Both the position numbers and the translations under genes were made by a program. Source: Streptomyces sp. WM6386 (GTDB lineage: Bacteria > Actinomycetota > Actinomycetes > Streptomycetales > Streptomycetaceae). Taken from it: a stretch of DNA of 8,368 bases. Below, piece after piece: positions 1 through 5,932 of this stretch. The stretch is from positions 1 through 8,368 of the forward strand of contig NZ_JXTE01000134.1 in NCBI RefSeq assembly GCF_000972385.1, given 5' to 3'. Each line of letters begins with the position of its first letter. Position 1 is the stretch's first letter. The notes beneath the pieces were generated by a model. It worked only from the letters and a program-made list of their open reading frames with translations. It made no database searches and had not been told where the DNA came from.

Positions 1-140
1 CCGCCGTTGCCGGCCAGCGGGAAGTACGGGTCGCCCGCGCCGGACGAGCCGGCCGACGGTGGTGCGGCCGCCCCGAGCAGCGCCACCAGGGCGACGGGGA
101 CGGTTCCGAGGACGAAGGTGCGTCTGACGGCCTGAGGCAC
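1..140 (-). CDS. Secreted protein, probable M1-family metallopeptidase (N-terminus only)
   Basis: The gene reads leftward from a GTG start at 138-140 and leaves the window after 46 codons. An AGGAG ribosome binding site (CTCCT on the plus strand, 146-150) lies 5 nt upstream and supports this start. The visible residues form a classic export signal: two arginines at 6-7, a hydrophobic stretch over residues 9-26 and a small-residue Ala/Ser/Gly region after it. The RRTF context is slightly Tat-like but is not a full consensus. The segment GDPYFPLAGNGG at residues 36 onward is what I know as the mature N-terminus of Streptomyces secreted M1 (aminopeptidase N-like) zinc metallopeptidases. The catalytic HExxH region is outside the window, so the family call rests on this short N-terminal signature and is an inference. 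It is transcribed divergently from the DUF488 gene. Confidence 0.7.
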   Translation of the reverse strand, partial: MPQAVRRTFVLGTVPVALVALLGAAAPPSAGSSGAGDPYFPLAGNG

Positions 141-181
141 GTGCGCTCCTGCGGTTGGGGGTGGCAGACGGCTTCACACTA

Positions 182-207
182 AGGGTGATCCCGGTGGAAC
201 TCACCCT
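182..207. promoter_or_regulatory. Inverted repeat in the divergent promoter region
   Basis: AGGGTGA (182-188) and TCACCCT (201-207) form a perfect 7-bp inverted repeat separated by 12 nt. It lies in the 140-nt space between the divergent peptidase and DUF488 genes. It could be an operator for either gene or a hairpin in the leader of the DUF488 transcript. TCACCC resembles the core of Streptomyces PHO-box repeats, but I do not see the 11-nt direct-repeat arrangement that a PHO box needs, so no regulator is named. Confidence 0.3.
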
Positions 208-280
208 GGAGCCGGTCAAGTCGTGCCGCTCCCCGAAGTACGCTCCCGGCACGTCACCACCCCCGTGGAAGGGCCCCGCC

Positions 281-628
281 ATGAGCGTTCGTGTGCGCCG
301 CGTCTACGAGTCGCCCGAGCCTGAGGACGGCGTACGCGTCCTGGTCGACCGGCTGTGGCCGCGCGGCCTGTCCAAGGACGCCGCGCGGGTGGACGAGTGG
401 CCCAAGGCCATGACCCCGTCGACCGAGCTGCGCCGCTGGTACCACGCGGGTGAGGGGTCCTACGAGGAGTTCGCCGGGCGTTACGAGGCGGAGCTGGCCG
501 CACCCGAGGCGGCCGAGCTGCTGGACCACGTGCGCGAGCTGGCCCGCAAGGGGCCCCTCACGCTGCTGACGGCCGCGAAGGCTCCGGAGGAGAGCCACGC
601 GGCCGTACTCGTACAGCTGTTGGGCTGA
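281..628 (+). CDS. DUF488 family protein (YeaO-like)
   Basis: A 115-residue protein of the DUF488 family, whose biochemical role is not established. The family's hallmarks are all present: RVLVDRLWPRG at residues 19-29, DEWPK at 38-42, the PSTELRRWYH stretch at 46-55, and LLTAAKA followed by ESHA at 95-107 near the C-terminus. The conserved Arg, Asp and Trp positions look intact, and the length is normal for the family. The ATG at 281 was chosen over upstream in-frame starts because family homology begins there and a GGAAGGG ribosome binding site lies at 266-272. The reading frame can be extended upstream to 155, but that stretch does not resemble the family. It stands alone on the plus strand and converges with the FAD dehydrogenase, with 7 nt between the stop codons. 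Such proteins are sometimes labelled MarR regulators in databases, but I see no DNA-binding domain here. Confidence 0.9.
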   Translation: MSVRVRRVYESPEPEDGVRVLVDRLWPRGLSKDAARVDEWPKAMTPSTELRRWYHAGEGSYEEFAGRYEAELAAPEAAELLDHVRELARKGPLTLLTAAKAPEESHAAVLVQLLG

Positions 629-629
629 A

Positions 630-642
630 CGGCTCTCAGCCG
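630..642. terminator. Small hairpin between convergent stops
   Basis: CGGCT (630-634) and AGCCG (638-642) pair as a 5-bp stem with a 3-nt loop. It sits between the DUF488 stop and the end of the dehydrogenase and overlaps the latter's stop codon. It has no U-tract and is short. It may act as a weak bidirectional terminator, or be chance in GC-rich DNA. Confidence 0.2.
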
Positions 643-2314
643 GTCTGCTGCGCCGCCGCCCGTCCCGCCGCCCGCCCGGAGAACAGGCAGCCGCCGAGGA
701 AGGTGCCCTCCAGCGCGTTGTAGCCGTGCACGCCGCCGCCGCCGAAGCCGGCCACCTCACCCGCCGCGTACAGACCGCCGATCGGGTTGCCGTCGGCGCC
801 CAGGGCGCGGGAGTCAAGGTCGGTCTGGATGCCGCCGAGGGTCTTGCGGGTCAGGACGTGCAGCTTGACGCCGATCAGCGGGCCGGCGGCCGCGTCGAGG
901 ATGCGGTGCGGGGTGGCGACCCGGCCGAGCTTGTCGCCGATGTAGCGGCGGGCGTTGCGGATGCCCTGGACCTGGGCGTCCTTGCTGTACGGGTTGGCGA
1001 TCTGGAGGTCGCGGGCCTCGATCTGGCGGCGCACCGTGGCCGCGTCGAGGAGCGGCTTGTCCGTCAGGGTGTTCATCTTCTCGACGAGCTGCTCCAGGTC
1101 CGGCGCGGTGACGAAGTCCGCCCCGTTGCGCAGGAAGGCGTCGACCGGCCCCGGGGCGCCCTTGCCCAGCACGCGCTCCTTGAGGAAACCGACCCGGTCC
1201 TTGGCGGTGATGTCGGGGTTCTGCTCGGAGCCCGACAGCGCGAACTCCTTCTCGATGATCTTCTGGGTGAGGATGAACCACGAGTGGTCGTAGCCGGCGA
1301 TGTCCTCGGTGGTGCGCAGGTACTTCAGGGTGCCGAGGGTGTCGTAGCCGGGCAGACACGGGTCGGGCAGCCGGCGGCCCAGGGCGTCGAACCACATGGA
1401 GGACGGTCCGGGCAGGATACGGATGCCGTGGCCGGGCCAGATCGGGTCCCAGTTCTGCACGCCCTCGGTGTAGTGCCACATGCGGTCGCGGTTGACCAGG
1501 CGGACGCCCGCCTCCGCGCTGATGTCGAGCATGCGCCCGTCGACGTACGCGGGAACGCAACGCCGGTGACCATCTCGCCGGGCGGGGTGCCGAGGCGCTC
1601 GGGCCAGTAGCGGCGGACGATGTCGTGGTCGGCGCCGATACCGCCGGTGGTGACGACGACGGCCTGGGCGGTGAGTTCGAAGTCGCCGACGCGGTCGCGG
1701 TTGGACTGCACGCCCCGTGCCGAGTTGTCCTCGGCGAGGACGGTGCCGCGCACGCCGCGTGCCTGCCCGTCCTCGATGACGAGTGCGTCGACCTGGTGGC
1801 GGTAGTAGAAGGTGAGCAGACCGTCGCGGGCGGCCTGCTTGGCGTAACGGACGAACGGCTCGACGACGCCCGTGCCGGTGCCCCACGAGACATGGAAGCG
1901 CGGTACGGAGTTGCCGTGACCGTGTGCGCGCAGGTCACCGCGTTCGGCCCAGCCGACGGTCGGCAGGAACTTGATGCCGTGCCCCTCCAGCCAGGTCCGC
2001 TTCTCCCCCGCCGCGAACTCGACATAGGCGCGCGCCCAGCGCACCGCCCAGGAGTCCTCGTCGTCCTCACGGTCGAACTGGGCGCTGCCCTGCCAGTCGC
2101 TCCAGGCCAGGTCGAAGGAGTCCTTGATGCCGAGGCGCCGCTGCTCCGGGGAGTCGACGAGGAAGAGCCCGCCGAAGGACCAGAAGGCCTGACCGCCGAG
2201 GTTGGCGGCGTTCTCCTGGTCGACCAGCGCGACCCTGCGGCCCCGGCTGGTCAGTTCGTGCGCCGCGACCAGGCCCGCGAGCCCCGCTCCGACGACAATG
2301 ACGTCGGCATCCAT
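636..2314 (-). pseudogene. FAD-binding dehydrogenase (KstD-like fold), frameshifted
   Basis: The coding sequence starts at an ATG (2312-2314) with a GGAAGGGA ribosome binding site just upstream. It shows the dinucleotide-binding motif VGAGLAGL at residues 8-15 with an acidic D32 after the second strand, then the GGQAFWSFGG segment typical of FAD_binding_2 dehydrogenases related to 3-ketosteroid dehydrogenases and fumarate reductase flavoproteins. The first 252 codons are in frame. At 1554-1563 a 5-bp duplication shifts the frame, and translation then continues out of frame for 77 codons to a stop at 1325. The rest of the protein (VDGRMLDI, WHYTEG, GHGIRILPGPSS and the C-terminal flavin-binding segment AAGEVAGFGGGGVHGYN) is intact in another frame down to the stop at 636. 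Removing one 5-bp unit restores a continuous 557-residue protein, normal for the family, reading TGVPAYVDGR across the junction. The substrate is unknown. The gene lies 16 nt downstream of tetR and is probably cotranscribed with it. A truncated 329-residue product would lack the C-terminal flavin-binding and substrate regions. Confidence 0.88.
1554..1563. repeat. 5-bp tandem duplication causing the frameshift
   Basis: AACGC occurs twice in perfect tandem (AACGCAACGC on the plus strand; GCGTTGCGTT in the coding sense). It sits exactly where the dehydrogenase reading frame breaks, at codons 251-253. A single copy gives the uninterrupted family sequence on both sides. This is the signature of a slipped-strand duplication. 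Confidence 0.9.
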
Positions 2315-2330
2315 GGCGACCGTCCCTTCC

Positions 2331-2957
2331 TCATACGGTGGTGTCGCTGCCGTCGGTCAGCAGCGCGGTGAGCAGTTGCCCCAGCCAGGCCCGGGCCCGC
2401 TCGAGGTCCCGGTCAAGCAGCAGTTGCGTGGTGACCCCGTCGTACGCGGCGACGACGGCGTGGGCGGCCCCGTCGAGGTCGCCGAGGACGGCGGGCAGTG
2501 TGGTGTGGCCCTGCGCCCGGGCCAGCCGTTCGGCGACCGCCCGGCGCAGCCGCTCCCGGTGCTCCAGCAGGGTCTGCGCGACGGCCGGTTTCCGGGCTGC
2601 GTACACCAGGAAGTCCGTCTTCACCAGGAGCCAGTCCCGGTCCAGGAGCAGCACCTCGGTGACGCGGTCGACGGCGGCGGGCACGTCGAGATCGGGTCCG
2701 TCCAGGGCCAGCGCCCCGGAGACCTGGTCGGCGATCAGGTCGGCCCGCTGCCGGTAGAGGGCGAAGAACAGCTCGTCCAGGCTGTCGAAGTTCGAGTAGA
2801 AGGCGCCGCGGCTGTAGCCGGCGGCCTCGCAGACCTCCTCGATGGAGACCCGGCCGAAGCCCTTGGCGGCGAAGACCGCGAACGCGGCGTCCAGGAGGTT
2901 GGCGCGGGTGCGGACCCGGCGCTTGGTCACGCGCTTGGTCGTGCCCTCCAGTGCCAT
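2331..2957 (-). CDS. TetR/AcrR-family transcriptional regulator
   Basis: A 208-residue regulator, the usual TetR length. A basic N-terminal arm (residues 8-18, rich in Lys/Arg) leads into the three-helix DNA-binding domain. The first helix is LLDAAFAVFAAKGF at 21-34, and the helix-turn-helix follows over 37-57 (VSIEEVCEAAGYSRGAFYSNF, with the diagnostic AGYSRGAFYSNF end). The remainder is an all-helical ligand-binding and dimerisation domain with no recognisable ligand motif. The ATG at 2957 has a good GGAGGG site 6 nt upstream (CCCTCC on the plus strand, 2964-2969). The gene precedes the FAD dehydrogenase with a 16-nt gap, and the dehydrogenase ribosome binding site adjoins the tetR stop, so translational coupling is likely. 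The obvious target is its own promoter, where a cluster of palindromes lies at 2971-3009. By family habit it should be a repressor relieved by a small hydrophobic ligand, perhaps the dehydrogenase substrate (inference). Confidence 0.93.
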   Translation of the reverse strand: MALEGTTKRVTKRRVRTRANLLDAAFAVFAAKGFGRVSIEEVCEAAGYSRGAFYSNFDSLDELFFALYRQRADLIADQVSGALALDGPDLDVPAAVDRVTEVLLLDRDWLLVKTDFLVYAARKPAVAQTLLEHRERLRRAVAERLARAQGHTTLPAVLGDLDGAAHAVVAAYDGVTTQLLLDRDLERARAWLGQLLTALLTDGSDTTV

Positions 2958-2970
2958 GTCCGGCCCTCCG

Positions 2971-3009
2971 TTCGATACGGGAATGTATCCGATACAACGA
3001 TGTATCGAA
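2971..3009. promoter_or_regulatory. Probable TetR operator: four alternating GATAC/GTATC half-sites
   Basis: Half-sites occur at 2974-2978 (GATAC), 2985-2989 (GTATC), 2991-2995 (GATAC) and 3002-3006 (GTATC). They build a perfect 13-bp palindrome TGTATCCGATACA (2984-2996), an 18-bp palindrome CGATACA-N4-TGTATCG (2990-3007), and outer arms TTCGATAC / GTATCGAA (2971-2978 and 3002-3009). The whole block is nearly symmetric around position 2990. It starts 14 nt upstream of the tetR start, where the tetR promoter must lie. Two-dimer binding, as known for some TetR proteins such as QacR, would fit. It is A/T-richer than its surroundings, as expected for a regulatory site. Confidence 0.78.
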
Positions 3010-3040
3010 AGAGTCGGGGTGCGGCGACGCCACGCGCGAT

Positions 3041-3056
3041 GGGAACATATTTTCGA
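3041..3056. promoter_or_regulatory. LexA (SOS) box-like site upstream of alkB
   Basis: GAAC-ATAT-TTTC at 3043-3054 followed by GA differs from the actinobacterial LexA core GAAC-N4-GTTC at one of eight fixed positions and keeps the right-hand flanking GA. It overlaps the expected -35 region of the alkB promoter. A repair gene next to such a site makes SOS control conceivable. The left flank (GG instead of TC) and the imperfect right arm keep this tentative. Confidence 0.35.
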
Positions 3057-3064
3057 ATCAGGAG

Positions 3065-3070
3065 TACGCT
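3065..3070 (+). promoter_or_regulatory. Predicted -10 element of a leaderless alkB promoter
   Basis: TACGCT fits the TANNNT -10 consensus and ends 6 nt before the ATG at 3077. Transcription would therefore begin at or next to the start codon, giving a leaderless mRNA, which is common in Streptomyces. An AGGAG sequence at 3060-3064 is 12 nt from the ATG, too far to be a good ribosome binding site, which favours the leaderless reading. The -35 element is not clear. Confidence 0.5.
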
Positions 3071-3076
3071 GGATCC

Positions 3077-3703
3077 ATGACCACGCACCTCCAGGCCTCG
3101 CTCTTCGACCAGACCGACGAGCTCCGCCTCGGCCGCCTCGACGGGATCCGGCGGACCGCGCTCGGACACGGTGCCTGGATCGACGTACTCCCTGGTTGGC
3201 TCGGCGGCTCCGACGCGCTGTTCGAACAGCTCGCCTCCGAGGTTCCGTGGCGGGCCGAGCGCCGGACGATGTACGACCACGTCGTCGACGTACCGCGGCT
3301 GCTCGCGTTCTACGGCGTGGACGACGTACTGCCGCACCCGGTGCTGACCCAGGCTCGCGAGGCGCTCACCGCGCACTATGCCGAGGAGCTGGGCGAGCCG
3401 TTCACCACGGCCGGGCTCTGCTTCTACCGCGACGGCCGCGACAGCGTCGCCTGGCACGGCGACCGGATCGGCCGGGGCGCCCGTGAGGACACCATGGTCG
3501 CCATCCTCTCCGTCGGCGCGCCCCGCGATCTGCTGCTGCGCCCGATGCGGGGCGGCAGTGCCGTGCGCCGCCCGCTGGGCCACGGCGACCTGATCGTGAT
3601 GGGCGGCTCCTGCCAGCGGACCTGGGAGCACTCCGTACCGAAGACCACGCGCGCCGCGGGACCGCGCATCAGCGTCCAGTTCCGCCCGCACGGCGTGCAC
3701 TGA
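3077..3703 (+). CDS. alkB: AlkB-type 2-oxoglutarate/Fe(II) dioxygenase, alkylated nucleic-acid repair
   Basis: A 208-residue protein of the AlkB family. These enzymes oxidatively remove methyl groups such as 1-methyladenine and 3-methylcytosine from DNA or RNA, using Fe(II), O2 and 2-oxoglutarate, and release formaldehyde. The iron ligands are visible: H127 and D129 in WHGD, preceded by the family's FYRDGRDSVAWHG segment, and the distal H185 in WEHSVPKT. The 2-oxoglutarate-binding arginines R197 and R203 (RISVQFR) have the same six-residue spacing as R204 and R210 of E. coli AlkB. The ATG at 3077 was chosen because family homology starts there and a TANNNT box sits 6 nt upstream; an in-frame extension to 2951 would run through the tetR operator region. 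The gene diverges from tetR, is followed by a strong hairpin terminator at 3737-3769, and is probably monocistronic. The assignment to AlkB-like repair is firm, but the exact substrate (DNA versus RNA) cannot be read from sequence. Confidence 0.93.
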   Translation: MTTHLQASLFDQTDELRLGRLDGIRRTALGHGAWIDVLPGWLGGSDALFEQLASEVPWRAERRTMYDHVVDVPRLLAFYGVDDVLPHPVLTQAREALTAHYAEELGEPFTTAGLCFYRDGRDSVAWHGDRIGRGAREDTMVAILSVGAPRDLLLRPMRGGSAVRRPLGHGDLIVMGGSCQRTWEHSVPKTTRAAGPRISVQFRPHGVH

Positions 3704-3736
3704 GGCAGTGAGGCGGCTGCTTCGGAAGCACGCGGG

Positions 3737-3769
3737 GGCTGCCTCCGGCGGACGGCGCCGGAGGCAGCC
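3737..3769 (+). terminator. Strong hairpin terminator after alkB
   Basis: A perfect 13-bp GC-rich stem (GGCTGCCTCCGGC at 3737-3749 pairing with 3757-3769) encloses a 7-nt loop. It begins 33 nt after the alkB stop. There is only a weak T-tract afterwards, as is usual for actinobacterial terminators. A smaller hairpin, TGCTT/AAGCA at 3718-3730, precedes it. Confidence 0.8.
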
Positions 3770-3869
3770 GTTCCTCCGGGCGGGGCCTGACGACCGCGTA
3801 GCCGGTCTTCGCGAGGGTCCTCCCGCCACCGGACCCGCCGACTCCGGCCCCTACTTGTTCTGTTTTGCT

Positions 3870-3888
3870 GTGCCTGTCGAGCAGGCAC
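3870..3888. promoter_or_regulatory. Inverted repeat upstream of the metallo-hydrolase gene
   Basis: GTGCCTG (3870-3876) and CAGGCAC (3882-3888) are perfect 7-bp arms separated by TCGAG, 19 nt before the start codon at 3908. Just upstream, 3855-3868 is unusually T-rich for this genome (TTGTTCTGTTTTGC), which suggests promoter DNA with TTGTTC as a possible -35. The repeat could be an operator across the -10/+1 region or a leader hairpin. I cannot place a convincing -10. The rest of 3770-3907 shows no gene. Confidence 0.4.
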
Positions 3889-3907
3889 CTCACCCCTCGG
3901 GACGATC

Positions 3908-4654
3908 ATGCAGACGGACGTGCGGCAAGTCGCCGACGGCACCTACCTGGTGCACGGGAGCAACACCAACTGGGTGATCCTCACCGACGGGGACGCCGTC
4001 ACCCTGGTCGACACCGGCTACCCCGGGGACCGCGAGCAGGTGCTCGCCTCCCTTGCGCAGGTGGGCAGTTCACCGGAGGCGGTCGCGGCGGTACTGATCA
4101 CGCACGCCCACAACGACCATCTGGGTTCGGCCGAGTATCTGCGCGCCACGTACGGCACGCCCGTGTACCTCCATGACGCCGAAGTACCGCATGCCCGCCG
4201 GGAGTTCCTGCACCAGGTGAGCGTCGGTGACGTGGTGAGGAACGGCTGGCGGCCTGGTGTCCTGCCGTGGGCACTGCACGCGATCCGCTCCGGAGGCACG
4301 GCACACGTCCCGGTCACCGATCCCGAGACGTTCCCCTCCAAGGGCGCGCTCGACCTGCCGGGCCGGCCGGTCCCCGTGCACACGCCGGGCCACACCGACG
4401 GACACGCCGCCTTCCACCTTCCGGACTCCGGCGTACTGATCTCCGGTGACGCCCTGGTGAGCGGCCACCCGACCTCGCGGGTCAAGGGCCCTCAGCTGCT
4501 GCCGGACATGTTCCACCACGAGCGCGCCCGTGCCGTGGCCTCGCTGGACGTCCTCGCCACCCTGGAGGGCGACCTCCTGCTCCCGGGCCATGGTCCGGCG
4601 CACCGCGGTCCGGTCCGTGAATCGGCACTTCAGGCCAGGGAGCGCGCCCTCTAA
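3908..4654 (+). CDS. Metallo-beta-lactamase-fold hydrolase
   Basis: A 248-residue single-domain protein with the complete di-metal site of the superfamily: H66, H68, D70 and H71 in THAHNDH, H162 in TPGHTDGH, D181 in SGDALV, and H228 in LPGHGP. An N-terminal strand pair (NWVILTDGD, then VTLVDTGYPGD at about 31-41) is standard for the fold. No signal peptide or added domain is present, so it should be cytoplasmic. The glyoxalase-II-like motif spacing fits a thioester, lactone or similar ester hydrolase rather than a true beta-lactamase, but the substrate cannot be told from sequence. The ATG at 3908 has a short GGGA site at 3899-3902. The DUF4032 gene follows after 41 nt with no strong terminator between, only a 5-bp hairpin at 4660-4672, so the two are probably cotranscribed. 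Confidence 0.9.
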   Translation: MQTDVRQVADGTYLVHGSNTNWVILTDGDAVTLVDTGYPGDREQVLASLAQVGSSPEAVAAVLITHAHNDHLGSAEYLRATYGTPVYLHDAEVPHARREFLHQVSVGDVVRNGWRPGVLPWALHAIRSGGTAHVPVTDPETFPSKGALDLPGRPVPVHTPGHTDGHAAFHLPDSGVLISGDALVSGHPTSRVKGPQLLPDMFHHERARAVASLDVLATLEGDLLLPGHGPAHRGPVRESALQARERAL

Positions 4655-4695
4655 GGTGAGGTGACGATCACCCGCGAGGCGAGGACGAACGGCCC

Positions 4696-5931
4696 ATGGC
4701 ACTGCAGATCAGCGCGACGAACCCGGAGCACCCCGCGCTCCTGCTGGAGCTGCCGTGGGACGTGCCCCTGGAGGAGTGGCCGGAAGAGGTCCTGGTCCCG
4801 CTGCCGCGCGGCATATCCCGGCACATCGTGCGCTACGCCCGCGCCGGCGACGAGGTGATCGCCGTCAAGGAACTCGCCGCGCGGCCCGCCCTCAACGAGT
4901 ACGACATGCTCCGCGACCTCGACCGGCTCGCCATCCCCTCCGTGGATCCGCTGGCCGTGGTCACCGGCCGCACCGACCAGAACGGCAACCCGCTGGAGTC
5001 CGTCCTGGTCACCCGCCATCTGGGCGGCTCGATGCCGTACCGGTCGATGTTCGAGACGACGATGCGGCCGGCGACCATGCACCGCCTCATGGACGCCCTG
5101 GCCGTCCTGCTCGTACGACTGCATCTGGCCGGGTTCGCGTGGGGCGACTGCTCTCTGTCCAACACCCTCTTCCGCCGGGACGCGGGCGCCTACGCCGCCT
5201 ATCTCGTCGACGCCGAGACCGGCGAACTGCAGCCCCGGCTCAGCAACGGCCAGCGCGAGTACGACCTCGACCTCGCCCGGGTGAACATCAGCGGCGAGCT
5301 CCTCGACCTGGAGGCCTCCGGGGCGCTGCACCCCTCCGTCGACCCGATCGAGTTCGGCATGGAGATCTGCGCGCGCTACCGCGGCCTGTGGGAGGAGCTG
5401 ACCCGCACCTCCGTCTACCCGGCGGGCAAGTACCACTACATCGAGCGCCGGATCCGGCGTCTCAACGAGCTCGGTTTCGACGTGGCCGAGATGCAGATCG
5501 AGCACGCGGCCAACGGTGACACGGTCACCTTCGTGCCCAAGGTCGTGGACGCCGGCCACCACCAGCGCCAGCTGCTGCGGCTGACGGGCCTGGACACCGA
5601 GGAGAACCAGGCCCGGCGGCTGCTGAACGACCTGGAGAGCTGGATGGCCACCCAGGACGACTACGCCCCGGGCGACCCCCTCGGCGCCCGCCCCGAGGTC
5701 CTCGCCCACCGCTGGGTGCGGGACGTCTTCCGCCCGACCGTGCGCGCGGTGCCGCTCGAACAGCGCGGGTCGATGGACCCGGCCGAGATCTACCACGAGC
5801 TGCTCGAACACCGCTGGTACCTGTCGGAGCGGGCGCAGCACGACATCGGCCTGGACACGGCGGTCGAGGACTACATCGCGCACGTCCTGCCCAAGGCGCG
5901 GGAGACGCTCCAGCCCACCGTCGAGAACTGA
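4696..5931 (+). CDS. DUF4032 protein with a kinase-like N-terminal domain
   Basis: A 411-residue protein matching actinobacterial DUF4032 proteins, which carry a lipopolysaccharide-kinase-like fold before the DUF4032 region. The kinase landmarks I can place are K58 in AVKEL (ATP-anchoring lysine), E68 in LNEYDML (candidate helix-C glutamate), D151 and N156 in WGDCSLSN (catalytic-loop pattern DxxxxN), and D172 in LVDAETGE (metal-binding aspartate position). All key residues appear present, so phosphotransfer is plausible, but the substrate is unknown. The C-terminal half (about 220-405) is the DUF4032 part, rich in charged helices, with conserved-looking stretches KYHYIERRIRRL and EIYHELLEHRWYLSE. 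There is no membrane segment or signal peptide. The ATG at 4696 is preceded by purine-rich GAGGCGAGG at 4676-4684. It likely shares a transcript with the hydrolase upstream. Its stop lies 1 nt from the end of the convergent universal stress gene. Confidence 0.88.
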   Translation: MALQISATNPEHPALLLELPWDVPLEEWPEEVLVPLPRGISRHIVRYARAGDEVIAVKELAARPALNEYDMLRDLDRLAIPSVDPLAVVTGRTDQNGNPLESVLVTRHLGGSMPYRSMFETTMRPATMHRLMDALAVLLVRLHLAGFAWGDCSLSNTLFRRDAGAYAAYLVDAETGELQPRLSNGQREYDLDLARVNISGELLDLEASGALHPSVDPIEFGMEICARYRGLWEELTRTSVYPAGKYHYIERRIRRLNELGFDVAEMQIEHAANGDTVTFVPKVVDAGHHQRQLLRLTGLDTEENQARRLLNDLESWMATQDDYAPGDPLGARPEVLAHRWVRDVFRPTVRAVPLEQRGSMDPAEIYHELLEHRWYLSERAQHDIGLDTAVEDYIAHVLPKARETLQPTVEN

Positions 5932-5932
5932 C

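Noticed and set aside
196..225. ECF sigma-factor promoter (GGAAC at 196-200) upstream of DUF488
   Set aside because: No matching -10 (TCT, GTT or CGTC) is found at 16-18 nt spacing.
726..1610. Long plus-strand open frame opposite the dehydrogenase
   Set aside because: It is the complement of a gene with clear family motifs, has low-complexity Ala/Gly/Arg/Val composition and shows no recognisable domain. Such antisense frames are routine at this GC content.
1325..2314. Programmed ribosomal frameshifting to make the full dehydrogenase
   Set aside because: There is no slippery heptamer or evident downstream stimulatory structure. An exact 5-bp tandem copy explains the shift more simply as a mutation.
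3669..3893. Minus-strand frame containing LAKTG, like a sortase signal
   Set aside because: No hydrophobic segment follows LAKTG and no secretion signal precedes it. The frame runs through the alkB terminator hairpin.
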